Shown here piece after piece: positions 1 through 7,284 of a stretch of DNA of 64,000 bases (the stretch's first letter is position 1; the number at the start of each line of letters is the position of its first letter). Made by a program: the position numbers and the translations under genes. The DNA lies in assembly GCA_036523395.1 (NCBI GenBank), contig DATDEH010000046.1, positions 1 to 64,000 on the forward strand, in the 5' to 3' direction. This DNA comes from Candidatus Limnocylindria bacterium. GTDB lineage: Bacteria; Chloroflexota; Limnocylindria; P2-11E. The notes beneath the pieces are model-generated. The model had not been told where the DNA came from. It made no database searches and was given only the letters and a program-made list of their open reading frames with translations.

Positions 1-930
1 GATGATCGTGTACGCGATGCCCGACTCGCGCACGGCCCGCTCGGCGCGCCACTTGGCGCGAAACCACGAGCGCGGCGAGTCGGAAGCGGCGCCGGCGCCC
101 GAGATGTAGACGATCCGGCGCACGCCGGCAGCGGCTGCCGCGGCGACGAGCCGCTCGGTCCCCGCAGCGTCGACCGCCTCGAAGGTGTGTCCCAGGCGCG
201 GCGACTCCATCGGGGAATTGGGGAACGCGAGGCTGATCACGAGCGCGTCGACCCCATCGAGCGCGCGCTCGAGGGAGCGAGGGTCGGCCACGTCGGCCCT
301 CCGCGTCTCGACACCGTCGGGCTGCTCGGCAGCGGCGCGATCGGGACGGTGCGACAGGACGATGACCCTCTCGCCCCGCATGTGGAGCTCGCGCGCGATC
401 GCACCGCCAACGAAACCGGAGCCTCCGACGACCGCGATGCGGAGCGGTGCGTCCTGTGCCCGGACCAGCGGGAGGAGACGCTCAATGGCTCGACGCCGGT
501 GTTCGAAGATCGCGGCGAGCCGGCGCCGGACCACGAGTGCGTTCACGAGATCGCCGAGCGGTCCGAAGGGCAGCTCGTACGTGACCGAGTCGGTGATGCG
601 CGTCCCGATCACGTCGCCGATGCGCGCCGCGTCGAACGTGTGGGTGTGCTCCCACCGCGCGTATGGTCCACGCACCTGCACGTCCACAAAAGCGTCTGGC
701 GCGTCGTAACGCGTGATCTCACTGACCCACGTCGTGGGGATGGCGAGCAGCGTACGGAGGCGATACGCCACACGCAGGCCTGCGCGCATGACACGGTCCG
801 GGCTGGTGAGCTCGAAGCGCATATCGGCCGGCGTGATGCGCCCCAGGTTTTCGGGTCGAGAGAAGAATGCGAAGACCTCGGCTTTGGAGCTCGGGACGAA
901 CTGCTCAGCCGAGAGTTGATGCACGCTCAT
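1..930 (-). CDS. SRPBCC domain fused to NAD(P)-binding Rossmann protein (partial)
   Basis: The frame is open from an ATG at 930 to the window edge, so at least 310 residues are present and the C-terminus is missing. Residues about 1-155 look like an SRPBCC (polyketide cyclase/ligand-binding) domain, opening with LSAEQFVPSSKAEVFAFFS. From about residue 165 a Rossmann fold begins with IAVVGGSGFVGGAIARELH, the NAD(P)-binding glycine motif of NmrA/extended-SDR proteins, followed by RIVYISGAGA. A GGGGAG ribosome site precedes the ATG. The start overlaps the stop of the upstream dimer glycosylase gene as ATGA, so the two are probably co-transcribed. Proteins of this layout are usually called NAD-dependent epimerases; the substrate is unknown. 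Confidence 0.85.
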   Translation of the reverse strand, partial: MSVHQLSAEQFVPSSKAEVFAFFSRPENLGRITPADMRFELTSPDRVMRAGLRVAYRLRTLLAIPTTWVSEITRYDAPDAFVDVQVRGPYARWEHTHTFDAARIGDVIGTRITDSVTYELPFGPLGDLVNALVVRRRLAAIFEHRRRAIERLLPLVRAQDAPLRIAVVGGSGFVGGAIARELHMRGERVIVLSHRPDRAAAEQPDGVETRRADVADPRSLERALDGVDALVISLAFPNSPMESPRLGHTFEAVDAAGTERLVAAAAAAGVRRIVYISGAGAASDSPRSWFRAKWRAERAVRESGIAYTII

Positions 931-1298
931 CGCGGGCTCCCCGTTCGCATCGCCGCCTTCGTTCGCGAGCCGCTCAGCTGCGGACACTGACAGGGCTTCG
1001 CGGCCAAGCGCGCGGACTGCGCGTCGAGCGACAGAAGCCGCGCACGCTGGATCCGCGATCCGCGCCAGGCTCGCATCGGGCTGGCGTGACGGTAGCCACG
1101 CCGGCGCATCTCGTCCACGACACGCTGGTGCCGGGTCGCCAGCGCCGGAAGCTTCCCCACCCAGCGCTTCGTCTCCGGATGCTCCCGGTAGCCGGCGCTG
1201 CCGCGAGCGATCACCGCGAACACCGCGTGGCCCTCGCGATGCTCGCCCAGCAGATGAGAGCGACACAGCGTTTGCGGCGCCACATCCCAGATACGCAT
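927..1298 (-). CDS. Pyrimidine dimer DNA glycosylase (T4 endonuclease V-like)
   Basis: The 123-residue protein starts MRIWDVAPQTLCRSHLLGEH and continues with HPETKRWVGKL and EMRRRGYRHASP, the signature blocks of the bacterial pyrimidine-dimer DNA glycosylase/AP lyase family. These enzymes excise UV-induced cyclobutane dimers. Length agrees with the family. It is the first gene of a two-gene operon with the SRPBCC/NAD-binding fusion (ATGA overlap) and is transcribed away from the CarH-type regulator. The shared intergenic region carries the operator-like palindrome described at 1334-1389 and a TTGACA hexamer in this gene's orientation (1376-1371), so light or UV-linked control is plausible. 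Confidence 0.85.
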   Translation of the reverse strand: MRIWDVAPQTLCRSHLLGEHREGHAVFAVIARGSAGYREHPETKRWVGKLPALATRHQRVVDEMRRRGYRHASPMRAWRGSRIQRARLLSLDAQSARLAAKPCQCPQLSGSRTKAAMRTGSPR

Positions 1299-1333
1299 TT
1301 CCCTCGGTGCCCTCCCTCATTTCCCCGCTGTCG

Positions 1334-1389
1334 AGACTCTGTAGAGAGTCTTGCAGAGGCCCACCCGACTTGTCAAGAGTCTGTATAAG
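1334..1389. promoter_or_regulatory. Candidate CarH operator and divergent promoter
   Basis: AGACTCT-gtag-AGAGTCT (1334-1351) is a perfect 7-bp inverted repeat. A second half site, AGAGTCTGTATAAG, lies at 1376-1389. TTGACA reads on the minus strand at 1376-1371, in the direction of the dimer glycosylase. Near-identical sequence recurs at 5512-5579, and similar sequence at 3349-3388, so this is a repeated site rather than chance. Binding by the adjacent CarH-like protein is inferred. Confidence 0.6.
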
Positions 1390-2277
1390 ATGTCTACTCA
1401 CGACGTGAATGAGCCAGGGCCAGCACTTCTGCGCATCGGCGAGCTGAGCCGGCGCAGCGGCGTGAGCGTCGAGCTCCTCCGCGCCTGGGAGGCACGCTAC
1501 CGGCTGTTGCGACCGCGGCGCACCTCGGGACACTTCCGCCTGTACTCCGACCTCGACGCGGCGCGCATCCGCCGCATGCGGTCGCTCCTCGAGTCCGGGT
1601 TGTCGGCGGCTCAGGCGGCGCGCGCGGTCCTCCAGGAGGAGGCCGCCGGCGCGCACGCGACTACGGTCCCCGTCGGTCTGGTGGAGGAGCTCGACCGGGT
1701 CCTCTTGGCATTCGACGAGCCGGGTTCCCATGCGACGCTGGACCGACTCTTCTCCAGCGTCGTCCTGGAGACGGCGCTCGTCGAGGCGATCCTGCCAGAG
1801 CTCCGCTCGATCGGCGATCGCTGGGCCGCCGGAACGGTCACGGTGGCGCAGGAGCACTTCGCCTCGACGCTCATCCGCGGCCGGCTGCTGGGGCTCGCGC
1901 GGGGGTGGGACGAAGGACGCGGCCGTCGGGTCGTGCTCGCCTGCGTGCCGGGGGAACTCCATGACATCGGACTCGTCTGTTTCGGACTCGTGCTGCGCCG
2001 AAAGGGATGGCGGATCCTCTATCTCGGCCAGGACACGCCGATCGAGACCGCCGCCTCGGCGCTCAAACGCTCGCGCGCCGGCGTGTTCGTCGCCCTGTCG
2101 ACAGACCGGCGGCGCTTCACCGCCGTCGCCGACGAGCTCGCCGACCTCGCCCATCGCGTGACGCTCGCCATCGGCGGAGCAGGCGCGACCGATGAGCACG
2201 CGCGGCGGATGCGCGCCACGCTCCTGGGTCCCGACCTGATCACCGGTGCGACGCAGCTCACCACCAAAGCACGCTGA
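1390..2277 (+). CDS. carH: CarH/LitR-type MerR regulator with B12-binding photosensor domain
   Basis: From the ATG at 1390 the protein has 295 residues. Residues 14-80 are a MerR winged helix (RIGELSRRSGVSVELLRAWE). Residues about 95-170 form the helical cobalamin cap and carry W145 with E155-H156, the W-x9-EH motif diagnostic of adenosylcobalamin photoreceptors of the CarH family. Residues about 180-290 are the B12-binding Rossmann domain with PGELHDIG, where H191 matches the lower axial cobalt ligand. Family members repress in the dark as DNA-bound tetramers and release DNA in light. Start choice is uncertain: an upstream TTG at 1351 and a downstream GTG at 1405 are in frame, and TATAAG lies directly before 1390. 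Confidence 0.88.
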   Translation: MSTHDVNEPGPALLRIGELSRRSGVSVELLRAWEARYRLLRPRRTSGHFRLYSDLDAARIRRMRSLLESGLSAAQAARAVLQEEAAGAHATTVPVGLVEELDRVLLAFDEPGSHATLDRLFSSVVLETALVEAILPELRSIGDRWAAGTVTVAQEHFASTLIRGRLLGLARGWDEGRGRRVVLACVPGELHDIGLVCFGLVLRRKGWRILYLGQDTPIETAASALKRSRAGVFVALSTDRRRFTAVADELADLAHRVTLAIGGAGATDEHARRMRATLLGPDLITGATQLTTKAR

Positions 2278-2300
2278 TCGACGACGCTCTAGACAGCCGA

Positions 2301-2330
2301 ACGCCGGGCGATGCACGCATCGCCCGGCGT
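2301..2330. terminator. Bidirectional hairpin between convergent genes
   Basis: A perfect 13-bp stem (2301-2313 with 2318-2330) closes a 4-nt CACG loop. It sits between the 3' ends of the convergent carH-like and FAS1 genes, where a shared terminator is expected. There is no clear T-tract on either side. Confidence 0.6.
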
Positions 2331-2359
2331 CGTCGGGCTAGACCGAAGGCGGGCCTGCC

Positions 2360-3301
2360 CTAGAGCTTGGGGAGGAGGACGGTGTCGATGACGTGGATGA
2401 CGCCATTCGAGGCGAGCACGTCGGTCTTGATGACCTTGGCGTTGTTGACCATCACCACCCCACCCTGGGTGGCGATGGTGATCGGCTGATCGGCAACGGT
2501 CTGGGCCGCTCCTGCCTTGACGTCAGCGGCGAGCACGCGGCCGGCGATGACGTGATAGGTGAGTACGGCCTTGAGCTTCGCGGGATCGCCCGCGATGGCG
2601 TCGAGGGTCGCCTTGTCGATCTTGGAAAAGGCCTCGTCCGTCGGTGCGAAGACCGTGAATGGGCCGGCGCCCTTGAGCGTGTTGATAAGACCCGCGGAGG
2701 TGAGCAGCTTGGCGAGGGTCGTGAATCCGCCGGCGGCGACCGCCGTGTCGACGATGTCCTTCTGAGACAGTGACGCGGGGATGAGGACGCTGTCGATCAC
2801 GTGGATGACGCCGTTCGAGGCCAGCACGTCGGTCTTGATGAGCTTCGCGTTGTCGATCATGACCGAGGTCCCGTTGATCGAGACGGTGAACGGTGAGCCG
2901 GCGACCGTCTGAACCAGGCCGGACTTCACGTCAGCGGCGAGCACCTTGCCCGACACGACGTGATATGTGAGCACGGCCTTCAGTTTCGCCGGGTCCATGG
3001 CGAGCGAGTCGAGGGTTGCCTTGTCCAGCTTGGCGAACGCGTCGTCCGTCGGCGCGAACACGGTGAACGGCCCAGTGCCCTTGAGCGTTGCGACCAGGCC
3101 AGCCGAGCCGAGGAGCTTCGCGAGCGTCGTGAACGACCCGTTTGCGACGGCCGTGTCCACGATGTCCATCTGGGCACGGGCGGTCGCCGTCGGCGCCGCG
3201 GGACTCGCGGTCGTCGTGCTTGCCGCGGGGGTGGTCGAGCAGCCCACGAGCAGGGCTGCCGTGATGCCGAGCGATACGAGGAGTGAGATGCGACGATCCA
3301 T
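2360..3301 (-). CDS. Two-domain fasciclin (FAS1) lipoprotein
   Basis: This 313-residue protein has a lipoprotein signal (hydrophobic stretch, then LVGC lipobox, Cys21) and a short Ala/Thr/Pro linker. Two FAS1 domains follow, at about 45-177 and 183-313. Both contain [10 protein letters not shown] and LKAVLTYHV, and both end with [14 protein letters not shown], so they are a close internal duplication. FAS1 domains mediate adhesion at the cell surface; fasciclin genes are also found near light-responsive MerR regulators. An AAAGGA ribosome site precedes the ATG. Transcription probably starts at the TTGACA-16-TATACA promoter at 3379-3352, which is flanked by the repeated operator-like sequence. 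Confidence 0.93.
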   Translation of the reverse strand: MDRRISLLVSLGITAALLVGCSTTPAASTTTASPAAPTATARAQMDIVDTAVANGSFTTLAKLLGSAGLVATLKGTGPFTVFAPTDDAFAKLDKATLDSLAMDPAKLKAVLTYHVVSGKVLAADVKSGLVQTVAGSPFTVSINGTSVMIDNAKLIKTDVLASNGVIHVIDSVLIPASLSQKDIVDTAVAAGGFTTLAKLLTSAGLINTLKGAGPFTVFAPTDEAFSKIDKATLDAIAGDPAKLKAVLTYHVIAGRVLAADVKAGAAQTVADQPITIATQGGVVMVNNAKVIKTDVLASNGVIHVIDTVLLPKL

Positions 3302-3348
3302 GCAGGTGTGTCCTTTCGGTCATCTTCGATGACGAGGTTCTTACTGCC

Positions 3349-3388
3349 GACTGTATAGATATCGTCTAGAGATTGTCAATAGTCTGTA
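3349..3388 (-). promoter_or_regulatory. Promoter of the FAS1 gene with operator-like half sites
   Basis: On the minus strand TTGACA (3379-3374) and TATACA (3357-3352) are separated by 16 bp, a near-consensus vegetative promoter. The plus strand reads GACTGTATAGA at 3349-3359 and AGTCTGTA at 3381-3388, related to the sites at 1334-1389 and 5512-5579. The half sites overlap the -10 and abut the -35, as a repressor operator would. Confidence 0.6.
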
Positions 3389-3545
3389 CGAGTAGAGCCA
3401 AAAAAAGGCTCTCTCCAGGTCGAGAGGGATCATCGGCGGACAGCAGGGGATGAGCAGCTTCAAGCGGGCGATCTGACGGGGTCCCAGGCGCGGTCGGGCT
3501 CGTTGGCCTGACGCGATGGTGTCAGCGACGGTCGGTCTGTCTTGT

Positions 3546-5195
3546 CTAGATCCGCCCTGAGGCTGGCCCGGCCGTCGCGGCCCCATCGGCGGCGATGGCC
3601 GCCCTTGCCGGTTCGGCCACGGGAATGAGGAACGACATGAAAAGACCGAGCATCACGAACGCGAACGCGACCTCTCCCGCCCCGCGGGCAGCCGCGACGA
3701 ACGCGTCCTCGACGGCCGGCACGATAGCGAAGCCGCGCGGATCCTCGCGGAGAGCGACGAGGGCCTGGCCGGCTGATGCGTCGAGGGCCTGGACGATGGC
3801 GTCGCGCGCCGGCGCGGGGACGCTCCCTGTGACGGCGAGCCGTTCGCGGGTGCCGTCCGCCAGACCGCTGAACAGGACGGTGCCGAGGATCGCGATGCCC
3901 AGCGCCGATCCGAGCTGGCGCATCGTCGAGTTGGTCCCCGAGGCGAGGCCGGAGCGGGCCTGCGGGATATCAGACAGGACGATGTTGGTCAGCTGAGCCG
4001 TCGCGAAACCGACACCCACGCCGTACACGAAGAGCGGCGCGGCGAGGGTCAGTCCGGCAACGGAGGGCGAGATCAGCAGTGTCGTGGCGAGGATGCCGAC
4101 CGCTTCGAGGGCCATGCCGATGCTGACGACACGGCGCGGGCCGAACCGCGCGGTGAGCACGCTCGCCGCGCCGGCCGAGGCGAATGAGCCCAGCGCGAGC
4201 GCGAGGAAGGTCAGGCCCGTCTCGAACGCGGAGTAGCCGACGACCGCCTGTAAGAAGAGCGGGAGGACGAAGAGCAGACCGAATTCTCCCAGCGACACGA
4301 TCGTGCCAGCGAGGTTGCCGAAGCGGAACGCCGGGTAGCGCCACAGGTCGAAGTCGAAGAGGAAGAAGCGACCGGCGCGCTGGCGCCGGAGCTCGACCCA
4401 CGCGAACGCGACCACGGCAAGCAGCCCGCCGACGATCGCGACCGGGATGATCGAGATCTCGGTCGAGGGCCAGGTCCAACCGAACGCTGCGAAGGGCTTC
4501 GTTGGAGCGAGCCAGCCGTAGAGGCGTCCTTCAACGAGCCCGAACACGAAGGACGAAAGCCCGAGCGTGACGAGCACGAAGCCGAGCGGATCCCACCCGC
4601 GCCGAGCGTTCTCATCGCGCGACTCCTTCACATAGAGGAGCGTGCCGGCGATCGCGACGAGCGCGATCGGCAGATTGACGTAGAAGGCCCAGCGCCAGGA
4701 GAGGTTCGTCGTGAGCCAGCCTCCGAGGAGCGGACCCACTGCGGCCACTCCTCCGATCGTCGCGCCCCAGATGCCGAACGCCAGAGCTCGGTCACGGCCG
4801 CGGAAGGTCGTGTTGATGATCGACTGCGTCGCCGGCAGGATCGCGGCGCCGGCCAGACCCTGGCCGAGGCGAGCCGCGATCAGCAGCTCCCCCGTCGGCG
4901 CCACACCTGCGGCGACGGATGCAAGGGCGAAAAGCGCAGTGCCCGCCAGGTACGTGACGCGGCGGCCGATGAGATCACCGGCGCGGCCGAGGGTGACCAA
5001 GAAGGCGGCGAAGACCAACGCGTAAGTGGTGTTCACCCACTCCGCCTGCGTGCTGTCCAACCCCAGGTCCTTCACGAGCGACGGTACGGCGACGTTCACG
5101 ATCGTGGCGTCGACGATGATCATGGCGACCCCGAGGCTGAGCGCGGATAGGCCGAGCCAGCGCGAGCGTCCCTCTTGTGCCTGTGCGTAGGTCAC
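3546..5195 (-). CDS. DHA2-family (EmrB/QacA-like) MFS drug exporter
   Basis: 549 residues with about 14 hydrophobic segments, matching 14-TMS DHA2 proton-driven exporters. Visible motifs are DATIVNVAVPSL in TM1, AGDLIGRR (motif A, loop 2-3) and GPLLGGWLTTNLSWRWAFYVNLP around TM5 (motif C region). The start is a GTG at 5195 preceded by AAAGGAG. It lies downstream of the DUF378 gene on the same strand, separated by a strong hairpin at 5216-5244, so part of its transcription may come from the promoter at 5503-5579. The exported compound cannot be predicted. Confidence 0.92.
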   Translation of the reverse strand: MTYAQAQEGRSRWLGLSALSLGVAMIIVDATIVNVAVPSLVKDLGLDSTQAEWVNTTYALVFAAFLVTLGRAGDLIGRRVTYLAGTALFALASVAAGVAPTGELLIAARLGQGLAGAAILPATQSIINTTFRGRDRALAFGIWGATIGGVAAVGPLLGGWLTTNLSWRWAFYVNLPIALVAIAGTLLYVKESRDENARRGWDPLGFVLVTLGLSSFVFGLVEGRLYGWLAPTKPFAAFGWTWPSTEISIIPVAIVGGLLAVVAFAWVELRRQRAGRFFLFDFDLWRYPAFRFGNLAGTIVSLGEFGLLFVLPLFLQAVVGYSAFETGLTFLALALGSFASAGAASVLTARFGPRRVVSIGMALEAVGILATTLLISPSVAGLTLAAPLFVYGVGVGFATAQLTNIVLSDIPQARSGLASGTNSTMRQLGSALGIAILGTVLFSGLADGTRERLAVTGSVPAPARDAIVQALDASAGQALVALREDPRGFAIVPAVEDAFVAAARGAGEVAFAFVMLGLFMSFLIPVAEPARAAIAADGAATAGPASGRI

Positions 5196-5215
5196 TTCGG
5201 CTCCTTTGGAAGTTC

Positions 5216-5244
5216 GGCGCGGCCGGCCGGCTGCCGGCCGCGCC
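5216..5244 (-). terminator. Hairpin between DUF378 gene and MFS gene
   Basis: A perfect 12-bp GC-only stem (5216-5227 with 5233-5244) closes a 5-nt loop. It follows the DUF378 stop in the direction of transcription. No T-run follows, so it may act as an attenuator or as RNA protection rather than a full terminator. Confidence 0.45.
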
Positions 5245-5258
5245 GTGGTCGGAAGGGG

Positions 5259-5483
5259 CTAGGCGAGCGCGGTACGGGCGCTGCGCACGGTGACGAGCCG
5301 GACCGCTTCGAAGACCGCCGCGGCGCCGACCATGCCATAGATGACACGAGTGATCGCGTTCGTGTTGCCGAAGGTGAGGCCAACGAGTGCGGCGACGAGA
5401 TCGAAGTTGGCGATGGCTACGAGGCCCCAGTTGAGTCCGCCGACGATGAGCAGGATCGACGCGAGGATCTGAGCTGCGCGCAT
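5259..5483 (-). CDS. DUF378 small membrane protein
   Basis: 74 residues starting MRAAQILASILLIVGGLNWG, with ATG at 5483 and an AGGA ribosome site. The pattern ILLIVGGLNWGLVAIANFDLVAAL followed by ITRVIYGMVGAAAVF is typical of the DUF378 (YuzA-like) family, predicted to span the membrane twice. A longer frame reaching 5639 has no ribosome site and crosses the operator region, so I reject it. Function is unknown. Confidence 0.85.
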   Translation of the reverse strand: MRAAQILASILLIVGGLNWGLVAIANFDLVAALVGLTFGNTNAITRVIYGMVGAAAVFEAVRLVTVRSARTALA

Positions 5484-5502
5484 GACATTCCTCCGGTGCC
5501 AG

Positions 5503-5579
5503 GTCTCTTGTAGAGACTCTGTATAGATTATGTGCCGAAGGTAGCTCAGCCACGGAGGCTTGTCAAGAGTCTGTATAAG
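5503..5579. promoter_or_regulatory. Second copy of the CarH-like operator/promoter block
   Basis: GTCTCT-TGT-AGAGAC (5503-5517) is a perfect inverted repeat that runs into AGACTCTGTATAGA (5514-5527). TTGTCAAGAGTCTGTATAAG (5560-5579) matches 1370-1389 exactly. TTGACA reads leftward at 5566-5561, toward the DUF378 gene. The 3' half is part of the duplicated segment that continues into the regulator remnant at 5596. Confidence 0.6.
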
Positions 5580-5595
5580 GTGTCTACTTCGCGAG

Positions 5596-5706
5596 ATGGA
5601 TGCGGCGCTTTTTCGCATCGGCGAGGTAAGCTGACGCACCGGCGTGAGCGTCGAGCTCCTTCGCGCCTGAGAGGCGCGCTACCGGCTCCTCCGACCCAAG
5701 CGCACC
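5596..5706 (+). pseudogene. Remnant of a second CarH-like MerR gene (5' end only)
   Basis: Reading from ATG at 5596 gives MDAALFRIGEVS, stop, RTGVSVELLRA, stop, EARYRLLRPKRT, which aligns with residues 12-45 of the intact regulator at 1390 (ALLRIGELSRRSGVSVELLRAWEARYRLLRPRRT). Two in-frame stops are present, one of them at the position of the conserved HTH tryptophan (TGG to TGA), and homology ends at about 5706. The upstream operator sequence is duplicated as well, so this is a relic of a segmental duplication of promoter plus DNA-binding domain. Confidence 0.8.
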
Positions 5707-6002
5707 GATGTGGCGGTGATCGATCCGTTCACCGCCCCGTTTAACGGTGACCTGGCGGCCGAAGACCACCAGATCCCCGTCGACGGTCCCATCCACCGTG
5801 GCGGTACGAGCGAAGATGTACAGGTCACCGCGCACGGTTTCGCCGTAAGCAACACCACAGCGTCGCCGGTGCGCACCTTTCCCCCGAGGTAGTCGGTGCC
5901 CTGCGCGAGCGCGGCTCCCCCGAGAACCACGATGGCCACCACCAGTGTGACAATCATCTCGAGGAACAGTTTCCTCCGCGCATCAAGCCGGCGGCGATTC
6001 AC
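5707..6002 (-). pseudogene. Frameshifted bactofilin-like (polymer-forming) membrane protein
   Basis: A GTG at 6002 with GAAGGA upstream opens a protein with one TM segment (IVTLVVAIVVLGGAALA), then GGKVRTGDAVV. The expected beta-repeat continues in another frame as GETVRGDLYIFARTATVDG, then returns to the first frame as NGAVNGSITATSV. A one-base loss and a one-base gain thus split one repeat domain of the V-x-G-x-V-x-G-D-L type. The 3' end runs into the regulator remnant. Either a decayed gene or two sequencing errors could explain this; the abrupt end favours decay. Confidence 0.65.
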
Positions 6003-6051
6003 AGAAGTCGTTCCTTCAACCGGGTCGCGACCGACCCAAGCACGCAACGTC

Positions 6052-6489
6052 TTACAAGGCTAAGCGGCTCAGAACGCCCGCGCCACGAGCGACTCGCGTG
6101 CCGAGCTCGATCCGCACGTCGGGCGCCGCGGCGATCGAGTTGTGCACCGTGCAGTGCTGGGCGACGGCAAGGAGCGGCGCGCGCAGCGCGTCGGGTAGCT
6201 CACCTCCGAGCTCGATGGTGATCTCGACCACATCGACGCGCGAAGGATGCTGCGCCATCGAGAAGTCGGCAGCGACGGAGAGCCCGTCCGCGGACAGGCC
6301 GTGGCGCTCGAGGAACCGCTCGACGTAGTACGCAGCGCAGCCCGCCAGGCTCGCGACGAACGACTCGGTCGGCGTTGGCCCCGCGTCGGTTCCGCCGGCC
6401 TCGATCGGCTGGTCGTACGTGACACGGTGCCCGCGGACATCCGCGGTGAAGCGCACGCCTGCTTCGCGCACGACCAAGATCCGTCCCAT
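6052..6489 (-). CDS. OsmC-family protein
   Basis: 145 residues with the OsmC/Ohr layout. One catalytic-type cysteine lies in SLAGCAAYYVERFL and the second in VAQHCTVHNSI, the two positions that reduce organic hydroperoxides in this family. GGTDAGPTPTESFVASL is the typical N-terminal block. It is the last gene of the sulfur-transfer operon (3 bp after the DsrE-like gene), which fits a role in thiol or persulfide-linked peroxide removal. Confidence 0.88.
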   Translation of the reverse strand: MGRILVVREAGVRFTADVRGHRVTYDQPIEAGGTDAGPTPTESFVASLAGCAAYYVERFLERHGLSADGLSVAADFSMAQHPSRVDVVEITIELGGELPDALRAPLLAVAQHCTVHNSIAAAPDVRIELGTRVARGAGVLSRLAL

Positions 6490-6492
6490 GCT

Positions 6493-7032
6493 CTAGATGA
6501 AGAGGGTCGTCGCGCCATCGGCGGCGGCGAGCGCGGTCGCGGCGCCGGCGGGCTCCTCGATGCCCTCGATGAGGTCGTCCTTCGTGAGACCCATCAGGTC
6601 CATGGTCATCTGGCAGGGCACGAGCCGGACGCCCATGTCGCGTGCTGTCTCGAGGAGCTCCTGCGGACTCGCGACGTTGTACTGCTTGGCGAGCGTCCGC
6701 ATCATCGCCGAGCCCATGCCTGCGAAGTTCAGCTTCGACAGCTTCATGTGCGCGGTCCCGCCCTTGTTCATGACCGAGAGCATCTTCTGCATCCACTTCT
6801 TGCCGGTGATGCCGCGGTCGTTGCGCACGAGTGGGAAGAGTCCCCAGAAGGTGAAGAACACCGTTACGGGCTTTCCGAGCGCGGCCGCACTGTTCGCGAG
6901 GATGAGCGTCGGCCACACGCGGTCGAGGTCGCCGCTCCAGGCGAAGATGACGAGGCCACCCGTCTCTTTCGCCGTCGTTTCGTCGGGCGCGGGGAGCGGA
7001 AGCGCGGTCGGTCGATCGAGCGTGAGCGTCAT
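6493..7032 (-). CDS. DsrE/DsrF-like family protein (DsrE2-type)
   Basis: 179 residues. After a 25-residue tail the sequence reads GGLVIFAWSGDLDRVWPTLILANSAAALGKPVTVFFTFWGL, the DsrE/F alpha/beta fold, with a candidate persulfide-carrying cysteine in VRLVPCQMTMDLMGL. Such proteins accept sulfane sulfur from TusA. The start overlaps the stop of the upstream TusA gene by 4 bp, indicating translational coupling. It is larger than the second DsrE homologue at 8675 and belongs to a different subgroup. Confidence 0.86.
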   Translation of the reverse strand: MTLTLDRPTALPLPAPDETTAKETGGLVIFAWSGDLDRVWPTLILANSAAALGKPVTVFFTFWGLFPLVRNDRGITGKKWMQKMLSVMNKGGTAHMKLSKLNFAGMGSAMMRTLAKQYNVASPQELLETARDMGVRLVPCQMTMDLMGLTKDDLIEGIEEPAGAATALAAADGATTLFI

Positions 7033-7274
7033 GGGGTCACCCCTTTCTTCATGAGCACGAAGCGCAAGACGCCAGCGTCGCTCGTCGCTTCGACGAGCGG
7101 GTTACCGGTGGCCTTCGCCCACGCGGCGAAGTCCTTCGTGGCGCCCGGATCGGTGGCGAGTACCTCGATGACGTCGCCGGCACCGAGGAGCTTCATCGCC
7201 TGCGCCGTCTTCACGATCGGCAGCGGACACGCAAGGCCTTTGCAGTCGAGTGTCTTCGCGATCACGAGCGTCAC
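7029..7274 (-). CDS. TusA-family sulfurtransferase (copy 1)
   Basis: 81 residues with the TusA signature DCKGLACPLPIVKTAQAM. Cys16 of CPxP is the persulfide-carrying residue and Cys11 is an extra one. The rest is the small TusA alpha/beta fold (VLATDPGATKDFAAWAKATGN). It sits between the SQR-like flavoprotein and a DsrE-like gene, the usual TusA-DsrE relay pairing. Confidence 0.93.
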   Translation of the reverse strand: MTLVIAKTLDCKGLACPLPIVKTAQAMKLLGAGDVIEVLATDPGATKDFAAWAKATGNPLVEATSDAGVLRFVLMKKGVTP

Positions 7275-7284
7275 GTGCGCCTCC

